Shown here piece after piece: positions 27,042-35,715 of a DNA stretch of 64,000 bases. The stretch is from Desulfarculus sp. (lineage in GTDB: Bacteria; Desulfobacterota; Desulfarculia; Desulfarculales; Desulfarculaceae): positions 19,713-83,712 of the forward strand of contig QZKP01000057.1 in assembly GCA_003605055.1 (NCBI GenBank), in the 5' to 3' direction. Position 1 is the first letter of the stretch. Every line of letters starts with the position of its first letter. Made by a program: the position numbers and the translations under genes. The notes beneath the pieces were generated by a model. That model did no database searches and was not told the DNA's origin. It saw nothing but the letters and a program-made list of their open reading frames with translations.

Positions 27042-27866
27042 ATGTCCCTGATAGCCATTTCGGCTGACTCGTACCCCCAAGGCCTGGACATAGCCCAGCG
27101 CACGGCCGCCGCCCTGGGTTACGGGTTGCTGGGCCGGGAACTGCTGGCCCAGGTGGCCGCCGACCGCGGCCTGCCCCAGGAGCAGTTGGTCCAGGCCCTG
27201 GAGGAGACGCCCGGCTTCTTCGGCATGCGCACCCGCCGCCAGCAGGAGCTGTTGCTCCACATCCAGGCCGCCTGCCTAGAGAGGCTGCTGGCCGACAACC
27301 TGGTGTGCTACGGGCTGGGCGCCCACCTGTACCTGGTGGGGGTCAGCCACGCCCTGCGGGTGCGCGTGCTGGCCGAGCCCCAGCAGCGGGCCGCGGAGCT
27401 GGCCGCCCTGCGCGGCCTGCCCCCGGAGCGCGCCGCCAAGCTGCTGGAGCGCCAGGACCAGGAGCGCAGGCGCTGGTCCTCGCAGTTCTTCCAGGCCGAC
27501 GAGATGGACCCCGCCCAGTACGACATGGTGCTCAGCCTGGGCAACCTGGAGCCGGAAAAGGCGGTGGAGATCATCTGCGACGCGGCCGGCTACCGCAAGT
27601 TCCAGGCCATGACCTACTCCCGCAAGTGCCTGCAGGACAAGGCCCTGGCCGCCCGGGTGCTGGCGAAGCTCATGCCCCGGTTCCCGGACATCCGGCTGCA
27701 GGCCTCCGACGGCACGGTGGTGGCCCAGGTGCAGTCTCTGAAGCGGGACCAGCGCAAGAAGCAGGAGGCCGTGCGCGAGCTGGCCAGCCAGGTGCCGGGG
27801 GTGAGCTACGTCGAGGTGCAGGTGATCCGGGATTATTTCGGCCAGGCCGCCCAGAGCGGCCGCTAA
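27042..27866 (+). CDS. Cytidylate-kinase-like protein with C-terminal BON-like domain
   Basis: A 274-residue soluble paralogue of the protein at 23740. Residues 1-185 are cytidylate-kinase-like (LLGRELLAQVAADRGL, LVCYGLGAHLYLVGVSHALRVRVLAEP, QYDMVLSLGNLEPEKAVEII). The P-loop position reads SADSYPQGLDIA, without GxGK. Residues about 195-265 look like a BON domain (LMPRFPDIRLQASDGTVVAQVQS ... ELASQVPGVSYVEV). ATG 27042 is preferred over 27033 because GAGAGG lies 9 nt before it. It sits between two paralogous receivers. Probably a sensor of a nucleotide or anion that talks to the receivers. Confidence 0.78.
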   Translation: MSLIAISADSYPQGLDIAQRTAAALGYGLLGRELLAQVAADRGLPQEQLVQALEETPGFFGMRTRRQQELLLHIQAACLERLLADNLVCYGLGAHLYLVGVSHALRVRVLAEPQQRAAELAALRGLPPERAAKLLERQDQERRRWSSQFFQADEMDPAQYDMVLSLGNLEPEKAVEIICDAAGYRKFQAMTYSRKCLQDKALAARVLAKLMPRFPDIRLQASDGTVVAQVQSLKRDQRKKQEAVRELASQVPGVSYVEVQVIRDYFGQAAQSGR

Positions 27867-27926
27867 AGAGGCCCCCGCTTGCCGCCACGGGCGGGCTGGC
27901 CCCATGATGTGATAGGAGGTGGTCTG

Positions 27927-28340
27927 ATGCCTGAACCTCTGGAGGTGCTCCTGCTGGACGACGAGCCCATCGTGGGCCGCCGGCTCAAGCCGGCCCTGGC
28001 CAAGATCGGCTGCGCGGTGGAGGTCTTCGAGAACCCGGAAAAGGCCCTGGCCCGGCTGCAGGAAAAGGAGTTCAAGATAGTGGTCACCGACATCCGCATG
28101 GACGACATTGACGGCATGCAGGTGCTGGAGTTCGTGCGCGAGCGGTGGCCGGAGAGCAAGGTGATCATGATCACGGGCTACGCCATGATGTCCCTGGCCC
28201 GGGAGGCCATGGAAAAGGGCGCCTTTGACTTCATCGCCAAGCCCTTCAAGCCCGACGACCTGCGCCGGGTGATCGCCAAGGCCGCCCGCGCCCTGGGCTA
28301 CACCCTGGACTTCGAGGCCGCCGCCCCCGAAGGCGGCTAG
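27927..28340 (+). CDS. Single-domain response regulator
   Basis: A 137-residue protein: a receiver with DDEP near residue 10, phospho-Asp in IVVTDIRMDDIDG and Lys in FIAKPFKP. There is no output domain. ATG 27927 has TAGGAGG upstream. It precedes the membrane kinase by 21 bp and is its most likely phosphorylation target, passing the signal on to the NtrC-type regulator or acting by protein contact. Confidence 0.92.
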   Translation: MPEPLEVLLLDDEPIVGRRLKPALAKIGCAVEVFENPEKALARLQEKEFKIVVTDIRMDDIDGMQVLEFVRERWPESKVIMITGYAMMSLAREAMEKGAFDFIAKPFKPDDLRRVIAKAARALGYTLDFEAAAPEGG

Positions 28341-28361
28341 CCCCTTCGGACCCGGCCGGGC

Positions 28362-29951
28362 ATGACCAGCATCCCCCAGAACCAGCCTCCGGCCGTGGGC
28401 GCCGGCGGCCAGGCCGAGCGGACCCGTCTGGCCGAGCGGGCCGAGGGCATCCGCCGGGCCCTGGTGGAGCGCCCGCGCTTCAGCCTGCGCCTGCAGATGT
28501 ACCTGGGCTTCCTGGCGGCCTTCATCCTGTCCGCGGGCGTGGCCGTGGCCCTGGTCTATAACTTCCACGACATGGAGAACAAGATCCGCTTCCTGGAGAT
28601 AGTCAACGACTACGTGATGGAGGTGGAGCAGGCGCGGCGCTTCGAGAAGAACTTCCTGCTCTACGGCAGCAACCTCAGCGACGCCCTGGACAGCGTGTTC
28701 CAGGCCGAGCAGATACTCACCCGCAACGCCGGCGAGCTGGCCGCGGTGATGGGTCCCGGCTGGAGCCAGGTCATGCTCCCCAAGCTGCGCGGCTACCAGG
28801 CCTTGCTGGAGCGGCTGGGCCGCTTGCAGGGCGCGGCCGGCGCCCAGGGGGGGCCGGCCCGCCAGGACCTGCAGGCCCGGGTGCGCAAGGAAGGCCAGGA
28901 GATGGTCTCGGCGGCCCTGGCCCTGCTGAGCAAGGAAAAGGCCTCCCTGTCCACCACCACCCGCCGCTCCCGCCAGATACTGATCTACTCCCTGGCCCTG
29001 CTGCTGGTGGTGCTGGTGCTGAACGCCTACCTGCTGGGCATCCGCATGCTGGGCTCCATCAACCGCTTCGGGGAATACGCCAACCGCATCGCCGCCGGCG
29101 ACTACACGCCCATTACCCCCTCCCGCCGTTACCGCGACGAATTCACGGACCTGGCCCTGGCCATCAACGCCATGATCCAGGAGCTGGAGAACCGGGAGGC
29201 GGTGTTGATCCAGTCGCACAAGATGCGGGCGGTGGGCACCCTCACCTCGGGCGTGGCCCACGAGCTGAACAACCCCCTGAACAACATCACCCTCACCGCC
29301 CACGTGCTGCAGGAGGACTACGCCGGCCTGTCGGACGCCGAGCGGCAGGAGATGATCGCCGACGTGGTGCAGGAGGCGGGGCGGGCCAAGAAGATCATCA
29401 GCAACCTGCTGGACTTCGCCCGGGAGACCGGCTCCCAGTTGGAGCCCCTGGACCTGCCCCACCTGCTGCAAGAGACCATTGACCTGGCCGCCAACCAGAT
29501 CAAGCTGCTGGGGATCAAGATCCAGTTGCAGTCATCCGACAACCTGCCCCGGGTGCACGGCGACAGCCAGCAGCTCCGGCAGGTGTTCCTGAACCTGATC
29601 CTCAACGCCATCGACGCCTCGGCCAAGGGCGGCAAGATCCAGGTGATAGTGGTGCCAGCCGATGAGCCCAACTACGTGGCGGTCAAGGTCATAGACTTCG
29701 GCAGCGGCATCCCGGCCCACATCCTGCCCTCCCTCTTCGACCCCTTCTTCACCACCAAGGGCCGGGGCAAGGGCACCGGCCTGGGGCTGAGCGTGTCCCA
29801 AGGCATCGTGGCCAAGCACGGCGGCCGCATCATGGTGAGCAGCCAGGCCGGCCAGGGTGCCACCTTCACCGTGGTGCTGCCGGTGACCACCATCCCGGCC
29901 GAGCTGGGCGAGGGCCGCCACCCCGAGCCGGCCAACCGCGCCAAGGCCTGA
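28362..29951 (+). CDS. Membrane sensor histidine kinase with HAMP domain
   Basis: A 529-residue protein. The first membrane helix is at about 47-67 (YLGFLAAFILSAGVAVALVY), followed by a periplasmic four-helix-type sensor of about 140 residues, a second membrane helix at about 206-228, HAMP (about 229-280), HisKA with acceptor His in GVAHELNNPLNN, and HATPase_c with FGSGIP and GTGLGLSVS. It is the last gene of the plus-strand block; 11 bp after it lies a small GC hairpin. It is the only kinase in the block and should drive both receivers and perhaps the sigma-54 activator. There is no obvious ribosome-binding site. Confidence 0.92.
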   Translation: MTSIPQNQPPAVGAGGQAERTRLAERAEGIRRALVERPRFSLRLQMYLGFLAAFILSAGVAVALVYNFHDMENKIRFLEIVNDYVMEVEQARRFEKNFLLYGSNLSDALDSVFQAEQILTRNAGELAAVMGPGWSQVMLPKLRGYQALLERLGRLQGAAGAQGGPARQDLQARVRKEGQEMVSAALALLSKEKASLSTTTRRSRQILIYSLALLLVVLVLNAYLLGIRMLGSINRFGEYANRIAAGDYTPITPSRRYRDEFTDLALAINAMIQELENREAVLIQSHKMRAVGTLTSGVAHELNNPLNNITLTAHVLQEDYAGLSDAERQEMIADVVQEAGRAKKIISNLLDFARETGSQLEPLDLPHLLQETIDLAANQIKLLGIKIQLQSSDNLPRVHGDSQQLRQVFLNLILNAIDASAKGGKIQVIVVPADEPNYVAVKVIDFGSGIPAHILPSLFDPFFTTKGRGKGTGLGLSVSQGIVAKHGGRIMVSSQAGQGATFTVVLPVTTIPAELGEGRHPEPANRAKA

Positions 29952-30022
29952 AACCCCGCAGGGAAAACGGCGGGGCCGGCCTGCGTTACGACGGACAGGC
30001 CTCTAGCGCCGAACCAGGCGCC

Positions 30023-30628
30023 CTATCGCGTGGCCGGGGTCGGCAAGGACAGGGGCCGGGCGATGTAGCCCTCCTGCTTATTGTCAGGGGGAGGCGTAAC
30101 TGTATCGGGCTCGCTCCCACCGCTCACACTACTTAACGGCCTGGGTGTCTTGATCACCACCGGCGCCAGTACGTCCACCACGCTGCCTAGGGCCAGGCGG
30201 AGGCCGGGCCGCGGCTGCTGGCCATTCACTATGGGGGTGCCCCGGGTGCCCCCGTTGCGCAAAAGACGATAGCGGAAGCCGGCCTGGGTGAGCACCTGTT
30301 GCGCCCTGTTCACGGGCAGGCCCATCACCTTGGGCACCTTGTTCAGGGCTTGCACATAGGCGTTCAGGGTGCTGCCGCGGGCTACCACCTGGCCGGCCGC
30401 CGGGCTCTGCCGCTGCACCAGGTGGTAGAGCTGGCCCGCCGCTCGCTGCGGCCCCTGGGCCAGGCTCTTTAATTTAAGACCCGCGGCAGAGGCCAGGTGG
30501 CTGGCCTGGACCGGGGTCTTGCCTATGATGTTGGGCACCCGCACCTTGGCGGGCGCGCCGGCTGCCGCCACGGGCGCGGCCAGCAGCAACAGGGCCAGGC
30601 AAGCAGTTAATGCGTGTCTATGGGCCAT
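30023..30628 (-). CDS. Exported PASTA domain protein
   Basis: A 201-residue protein with a Sec signal peptide (ALTACLALLLLAAPVAAAGA, cleavage near residue 25) and two PASTA repeats, starting VPNIIGKTPVQASHLASAAGL (about 33-100) and VPKVMGLPVNRAQQVLTQAGF (about 101-165), with a proline-rich tail. PASTA domains bind peptidoglycan fragments; here there is no kinase or transpeptidase domain, so it is probably a periplasmic wall-binding protein. It converges on the histidine kinase. Confidence 0.85.
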   Translation of the reverse strand: MAHRHALTACLALLLLAAPVAAAGAPAKVRVPNIIGKTPVQASHLASAAGLKLKSLAQGPQRAAGQLYHLVQRQSPAAGQVVARGSTLNAYVQALNKVPKVMGLPVNRAQQVLTQAGFRYRLLRNGGTRGTPIVNGQQPRPGLRLALGSVVDVLAPVVIKTPRPLSSVSGGSEPDTVTPPPDNKQEGYIARPLSLPTPATR

Positions 30629-31093
30629 GGCTAATTCCTCCCTTGCCCGCTATGCGGACCTATGGCGGACCGGAGGCGTACCCCGCTGCCAGACCAGCAG
30701 GGAGCTGTGGCGCAAGATGCAAAAGCTTACGCCAACCATGAGCATCAAAAATTTTTTCAATCGGCCCCAAAGGGCAGGCTCCCTTCCAAAGGAGAGTCGT
30801 TACTGTCACTTGCTGTATAATTAATTATATCTAAATTAAATTTTTTGTGGTCAAGTGCGCACCTCCGTCCGGCCAGGGTCCGTCAACTTTGTAAGGTTCG
30901 CGGGCGGAGGTAAAATTTACGATGGCATTATGCCGGGATAGGGCTGGGTTGATGAAATAAGGCTAATTGGCGCTAGACTAGATGGGCGGTTTGTCCCTCA
31001 TGGGGACTGGCGGAGCAACCCGGACTCCATAAGCCGCATCCAGGCCGGTTAAGATTGCCCACAGGCATACTCTGAATATCTCCCAGGAGGATC
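30629..31093. other. Divergent intergenic region with AT-rich promoter zone
   Basis: 465 bp without a gene. On the minus strand TTGACC (30854-30849) and TATAAT (30829-30824), with a long 19-nt spacer, may drive the PASTA gene. The -10 lies inside a perfect 14-bp palindrome TATAATTAATTATA (30816-30829). On the plus strand, CAGGAGGATC directly precedes the metallopeptidase start. Nothing else is recognised. Confidence 0.4.
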
Positions 31094-31858
31094 ATGGCCG
31101 CTTTATCCAGCAAAGTTTCGCGATCACCATGGCCCATGAAGACCGAGTCCGTCCAATATTGCCTGTCTTACGGCAGCCGGCAGATTGCCTTCTCGGTTAT
31201 TCGCAGCCAGCGCCGAAGCCTGGGCATCGAGGTGCTGCCAGACCTGACCGTGGAAGTCCGCGCGCCAAAAAGAGCACCGGAATACAGCATCCGCGAGTTC
31301 GTCGCGAAAAAGGCGCCTTGGATCGCCCGCAAGTTGGCCGAGTTCGAGCAATGCCACCCCTTGCCATCCCTTCAGAATTTTTTGAGTGGCGAAACCCTTT
31401 TTTATTTGGGCAGGCAGTACCTACTAAAAGTTGAATCCGGATGCCGCAAGTCCGCTGAATTAATAGGACGATACCTTTGGGTACAGGTCGAGGACGAGAC
31501 CGACACGGCGCAGGTGAAGCGCGCCGTGGAAGCCTGGTATCGTGGCCAGGCCCAAGAAACCTTTGGCCGCTATCTTGACAAGTGCCTGTTGATAGCGGCC
31601 CGACATGACCTGCCCAGGCCCCAGTTCACCATCCGCGATATGCGGACCCGGTGGGGCAGCTGCAGCCCCAGAGGGCGGGTGTCGCTGAATCTCAAACTAG
31701 TTCAGGTGCCGCTCGATTGCATCGAGTACGTCATAATGCATGAACTGTGTCATATGAAGCACCACAATCACTCCAAGGCCTTTTATTCCCTTTTGTCGCG
31801 CTGCCAACCGGATTGGCAGGAAAGGGAAAAGGTTCTAAACCAGTTCCGACTAACCTGA
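31094..31858 (+). CDS. YgjP/DUF45-type zinc metallopeptidase
   Basis: A 254-residue protein of the YgjP-like M48-related family. The zinc site is HELCHMKHHNHS (HExxH variant with Cys, plus third His). The upstream strands MRTRWGSCSPRGRVSLNLKLVQVPLDCIEYVI are hallmark residues. It starts with a strong AGGAGG. Family members are cytoplasmic and often linked to restriction or repair loci; here it stands alone between the PASTA gene and tRNA-fMet. The 5' part of the gene has somewhat lower GC than its neighbours. Confidence 0.9.
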   Translation: MAALSSKVSRSPWPMKTESVQYCLSYGSRQIAFSVIRSQRRSLGIEVLPDLTVEVRAPKRAPEYSIREFVAKKAPWIARKLAEFEQCHPLPSLQNFLSGETLFYLGRQYLLKVESGCRKSAELIGRYLWVQVEDETDTAQVKRAVEAWYRGQAQETFGRYLDKCLLIAARHDLPRPQFTIRDMRTRWGSCSPRGRVSLNLKLVQVPLDCIEYVIMHELCHMKHHNHSKAFYSLLSRCQPDWQEREKVLNQFRLT

Positions 31859-31986
31859 TGATTCTGTGAAGCAGGGAGGCCCGCAGGCCCCACAGCCTGG
31901 CCTCTGCTGAATTTCTAAGCCGCCCTCGGGCCTGAGGCTTAGTTGATCCTTGTGGGTCAATAAGGATACTGGGGGGGCGCAACTTA

Positions 31987-32017
31987 AAACAAGAAAAAGA
32001 GGCCGACCTTCACGGCC
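31987..32017 (-). terminator. Terminator of the tRNA transcript
   Basis: Stem GGCCG/CGGCC (32001-32005 and 32013-32017), followed on the minus strand by a TCTTTTTCTTGTTTT tract, 20 bp after the tRNA CCA end. Confidence 0.75.
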
Positions 32018-32036
32018 GACCCCTTGCTACTTTCTT

Positions 32037-32113
<77 letters not shown>

Positions 32114-32258
32114 TCAAGTGTGGTGAAATATACCGTTGTGGCCAGGCCCTGTCAACCGACCGAGGGCCGCGCGCCAGGCTTGCCAGCTCGGGCGGCCTGG
32201 GATAGGATGACTGCTCGGTTGGCCTCAACTTTTGCAAGCTGAAAGAGGATGTTGTCTC

Positions 32259-33428
32259 ATGAACGTGCATGAATATCAGGCCAAGGAAATGCTGGCCCGC
32301 TTCGGGGTGCCGGTGCCCAAGGGCGGCCTGGCCACCACCCCCCAGGAGGCGGCGGGCGTGGCCCGGGAGCTGGGCGCCCCGGCCTTCGTGGTCAAGGCCC
32401 AGGTGCACGCCGGCGGCCGCGGCAAGGCCGGCGGCGTCAAGGTGTGCAAGTCCGTGGACGAGGTGCAGGCCGCGGCCCAGGCCATCCTGGGCATGCACTT
32501 GATCAGCCACCAGACCGGCCCCGAGGGCAAGCTGGTGCGCAAGGTGTGGGTGGAGGCGGCCACGGAGATCGCCCGCGAGCTGTACGTGGCGGTGGTGCTG
32601 GACCGCGGGGCCGAGCGCCTGGCAGTGATGGCCAGCCCGGACGGCGGCATGGACATAGAGGAGGTGGCGGCCGCCACACCCGAGCGCATTTTCAGCACCC
32701 GCATAGACCCCGGCCAGCCTCTGTGGGACTTCCAGTGCCGGCAGCTTCTCTTCGGCTGCGGCCTGGACGCGGCCCAGGTGCGCCAGGGCACGGGCCTGCT
32801 GCAGGCGCTGGTGGAGCTGGCCACGGCCAAGGACGCCACCCAGGTGGAAATCAACCCCCTGGCCGTGACCGCCCAGGGCAAGCTGGTGGCCCTGGACGCC
32901 AAGATAAACTTCGACGACTCGGGGCTGCGGCGCAACCCGGACGTGGCGGCGCTCAAGGACCCGACCGAGACCGACGAGCTGGAGCTGGCCGCCACCGAGC
33001 TGGGGCTGAACTACATCCGCCTGGAGGGCAACGTGGGCACCATGGTCAACGGCGCCGGCCTGGCCATGGCCACCATGGACGTGATCAAGATGGCCGGGGC
33101 CCAGCCGGCCAACTTCCTGGACGTGGGCGGCGGGGCCAGCGAGGAGATGATCACCAAGGGCTTTGAGATCATCCTGGACGACCCCAAGGTGGAGGCCATC
33201 CTGATCAACATCTTCGGCGGCATCCTGCGCTGCGACGTGCTGGCCGCCGGGGTGGTGGGCGCGGCCAGGAAGATGGACCTAAAGGTGCCCCTGGTGGTGC
33301 GCCTGGAGGGCACCAACGTGGCCGAGGGGCGGCGCATCCTGGATGAGAGCGGACTGAACTTCTCGGTGGCCGGCTCCATGAGCGAGGCCGCGGCCAAGGT
33401 GGCCCAGGTTCTGGAGGGCGCGGCATGA
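32259..33428 (+). CDS. sucC: Succinyl-CoA synthetase, beta subunit
   Basis: A 389-residue protein, standard SucC length. The N-terminus [20 protein letters not shown], the ATP-grasp residues [36 protein letters not shown] and the CoA-ligase part [17 protein letters not shown] are all characteristic. It binds nucleotide and succinate and, with SucD, interconverts succinyl-CoA and succinate with ATP/GTP formation. The start is ATG 32259 (MNVHEYQAK), not the in-frame TTG-type start nine codons earlier. Its end overlaps sucD by 4 bp. Confidence 0.96.
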   Translation: MNVHEYQAKEMLARFGVPVPKGGLATTPQEAAGVARELGAPAFVVKAQVHAGGRGKAGGVKVCKSVDEVQAAAQAILGMHLISHQTGPEGKLVRKVWVEAATEIARELYVAVVLDRGAERLAVMASPDGGMDIEEVAAATPERIFSTRIDPGQPLWDFQCRQLLFGCGLDAAQVRQGTGLLQALVELATAKDATQVEINPLAVTAQGKLVALDAKINFDDSGLRRNPDVAALKDPTETDELELAATELGLNYIRLEGNVGTMVNGAGLAMATMDVIKMAGAQPANFLDVGGGASEEMITKGFEIILDDPKVEAILINIFGGILRCDVLAAGVVGAARKMDLKVPLVVRLEGTNVAEGRRILDESGLNFSVAGSMSEAAAKVAQVLEGAA

Positions 33429-34294
33429 GCATCCTGGTGAACAAGGACAGCCGCATCGTGGTGCAGGGCCTCACCGGCAAGGAAGGCATGTTCCACGCCG
33501 AGCAGATGATCGCCTACGGCAGCAAGGTGGTGGCCGGGGTCACGCCGGGCAAGGCCGGCCAGAGCGTGCTGGGCGTGCCGGTGTTCCACACCGTGGCCGA
33601 CGCGAAGGCCGCCACCGGCGCGGACGTGAGCCTGATCTTCGTGCCCGCGGCCTTCGCGGCCGACGCGGCCTGCGAGGCCTCGGCGGCCGGGGTCGAGCTG
33701 GTGGTGGTGATCAGCGAGCACATCCCGGTGATGGACATGATAAGGGCCAAGGCCTTCCTGAACGCCCGCGGCACCCTGATGGTGGGGCCCAACTGCCCGG
33801 GCGTGATAACCCCGGGCCAGTGCAAGGTGGGCATCATGCCGGGCTACATCCACACCCCCGGCGGCGTGGGCGTGGTCAGCCGCTCGGGCACCCTCACCTA
33901 CGAGGTGGTGCACCAGATCACCCAGGCCGGCCTGGGCCAGAGCACCTGCATCGGCATCGGCGGCGACCCCATCATCGGCCTGAACTTCGTGCAGCTCCTG
34001 GAGCTGTTCCGCGAGGACCCGGGCACCCAGGCGGTCTGCCTGATCGGCGAGATCGGCGGCGACGCCGAGGAAAAGGCCGCCGCGGTGGTGGCCGCGGGGT
34101 ACCCCAAGCCGGTGTTCGGCTTCGTGGCCGGGCTCACCGCCCCGCCGGGCAAGCGCATGGGCCACGCCGGGGCCATCATCAGCGGGGCCAAGGGCCGGGC
34201 CCAGGACAAGCTGGCGGCCATGGAGGCGGCCGGCATCACCGTGATCCGGGCCCTGGGCGAGTTCGGGGCCACGGTGGCGTCCAAGCTGCGCTAG
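33425..34294 (+). CDS. sucD: Succinyl-CoA synthetase, alpha subunit
   Basis: A 289-residue protein, the usual SucD length. It begins [21 protein letters not shown] with the CoA-binding Rossmann fold. The phosphohistidine lies in [10 protein letters not shown] near residue 245, and [20 protein letters not shown] is the family signature. It overlaps sucC by 4 bp (ATGA). It forms the catalytic pair with SucC and is followed by two hairpins and the acetyltransferase genes. Confidence 0.96.
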   Translation: MSILVNKDSRIVVQGLTGKEGMFHAEQMIAYGSKVVAGVTPGKAGQSVLGVPVFHTVADAKAATGADVSLIFVPAAFAADAACEASAAGVELVVVISEHIPVMDMIRAKAFLNARGTLMVGPNCPGVITPGQCKVGIMPGYIHTPGGVGVVSRSGTLTYEVVHQITQAGLGQSTCIGIGGDPIIGLNFVQLLELFREDPGTQAVCLIGEIGGDAEEKAAAVVAAGYPKPVFGFVAGLTAPPGKRMGHAGAIISGAKGRAQDKLAAMEAAGITVIRALGEFGATVASKLR

Positions 34295-34297
34295 GCG

Positions 34298-34349
34298 CGC
34301 CGCTCCAAGGGAGCGGCGATGCAGGCCGGGCCGCTCGAAAAGAGCGGCC
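34298..34349. repeat. Paired GCCGCTC/GAGCGGC hairpins after sucD
   Basis: Hairpin 1: CGCCGCTCC (34298-34306) / GGAGCGGCG (34310-34318). Hairpin 2: GGCCGCTC (34329-34336) / GAGCGGCC (34342-34349) with a GAAAA loop. Both share the GCCGCTC core. There is no T-run. They probably lower read-through from sucCD into the acetyltransferase genes or stabilise the sucCD 3' end. Confidence 0.55.
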
Positions 34350-34462
34350 ACGCGGGCGGGCCGCCCCGCCGGTCCGGGATGGATTCAAGTGGCCGCGCCC
34401 GCCCCCGGGGCGCGGCCGGGAATGCGCCTGCTGCCTGGCCCCAGCGGCAAAGGAGGGTCCCC

Positions 34463-35038
34463 ATGCCCCTGAGCAAGCACGGCTACCCCCGCCCCCTGAT
34501 CCTCAAGGACGGCCGCGAGGTCTGGCTGCGGCCCCTGCAGCCGGTTGAGGATGAGGCGCGCCTGTTCACGTTCCTGGGCTCCCTGAGCGACGAGGACCGC
34601 TGGTACCTGGACTTCGACGCCGTGGACCCGGAGGCGGTGCGCCGGGAGCTGCTCGAGTGCAACCCCCGCTGCGTGCTGCCCATCGTGGCCGTGGACACCC
34701 GGGACGCGGTGCTGGCCCTGGCCACCCTGCAGCGCCACCACCCCGGCGCCCGGGGGCACATCGGCCGGGTGCGGGTGACCGTGGCGCCTGCGGCGCGCGG
34801 CCAGCGCCTGGGCACCTACGTGTTCCTGGACCTGATCCAACTGGCCGTGGAGCTGGGGCTCAGGGTGCTGATGGCCCAGTTCGTGCGCGGCGTGGAGGAC
34901 CAGGCCATCCGCGCCGTTCGGCGCCTGGACTTCTTCGAGCAGGCGGTGGTGCCGGACTACGCCAAGGACCCCCGGGGCAACAGCTACGACCTGGTCATCA
35001 TGCTCAAGCGCGTCCACCGCGGCTACGACGATTTCTAG
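34463..35038 (+). CDS. GNAT family N-acetyltransferase
   Basis: A 191-residue GNAT protein. The acetyl-CoA pyrophosphate-binding loop reads VAPAARGQRLGTYVFLDLIQ (consensus RGxGxG/A), at about residues 112-131. The start region LKDGREVWLRPLQPVEDEARLF is typical of GNATs that act as, or resemble, protein-acetyltransferase domains. ATG 34463 follows AGGAGG. It stands 14 bp before the AcuA homologue. Its target is unknown; the neighbourhood suggests lysine acetylation of a metabolic enzyme such as an acyl-CoA synthetase. Confidence 0.85.
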   Translation: MPLSKHGYPRPLILKDGREVWLRPLQPVEDEARLFTFLGSLSDEDRWYLDFDAVDPEAVRRELLECNPRCVLPIVAVDTRDAVLALATLQRHHPGARGHIGRVRVTVAPAARGQRLGTYVFLDLIQLAVELGLRVLMAQFVRGVEDQAIRAVRRLDFFEQAVVPDYAKDPRGNSYDLVIMLKRVHRGYDDF

Positions 35039-35052
35039 AGCGGGGGCCTGCC

Positions 35053-35688
35053 ATGGCTACTAGCCCGGGCCAGAGCCAGCGTCTCGCCACCAAGCGGGGG
35101 GAGGTCTGGCTGCGCTCCGGCGCGGCCCCGGGGGAGTTGGCCGCCTGGGGCATGGACCCGGGCATCGGCCTGTTCCCCTCCTACCGCTCCCTGCTCACCA
35201 GCCGTCAGAGCCTGACCGAGGCCGCCGCCGAGCCCGGGGCCCACATCTGCCTGGCCCTGGCCGGGGGAGAGCGCATCGTGGGCTTCTGCCTGCAGCGGCC
35301 GCCGCGCCCCGGCGAGCGCTGGGCCGAGCTGCGGCCGCCGGTGATGCAGGAGGTGATGGGCGAGGTGGCCCGGGGCTGGCGGGGCCTGGGGCTCATCGAG
35401 GCCCTGCTGTCCCTGGTGGTGCTGCGGCCTGCCAATGATGAGCGCATCCTCTACATCATGGGCTACTCCTGGCACTGGGACCTGGACCACAGCCGCAAGT
35501 CCCTGCAGCAGTACCGCGACACCATCATCCATCTGCTCACGCCCCTGGGCTTTAGGCAGTTCCCCACCAACGAGCCCAACATCTGCCTGCGCTCCGAGAA
35601 CCTGTTCATGGCCCGCATCGGGGCCCAGGTGCCCCGGCGGGTGATCAAGGCCTTCCACAACCTCCTGTTCGGCATGGAGCCGGACTAG
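35053..35688 (+). CDS. acuA: AcuA-family protein acetyltransferase
   Basis: A 211-residue protein, the same length as Bacillus AcuA, which acetylates and inactivates acetyl-CoA synthetase. Recognised from memory by the shared C-terminal landmarks: a YxWHWDL segment (YSWHWDLDHSRKSLQQYR), a late CL...LFMARIG (AcuA: CLMARIG), and the GNAT core VARGWRGLGLIEALLS. It starts at ATG 35053 within a tight operon (14 bp after the first GNAT, 27 bp before the fusion gene). The downstream deacetylase domain would reverse its action, as AcuC does in Bacillus. Confidence 0.83.
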   Translation: MATSPGQSQRLATKRGEVWLRSGAAPGELAAWGMDPGIGLFPSYRSLLTSRQSLTEAAAEPGAHICLALAGGERIVGFCLQRPPRPGERWAELRPPVMQEVMGEVARGWRGLGLIEALLSLVVLRPANDERILYIMGYSWHWDLDHSRKSLQQYRDTIIHLLTPLGFRQFPTNEPNICLRSENLFMARIGAQVPRRVIKAFHNLLFGMEPD

Positions 35689-35715
35689 GCCCGGGCGGCG
35701 GGAAGGGAGCGGCGC

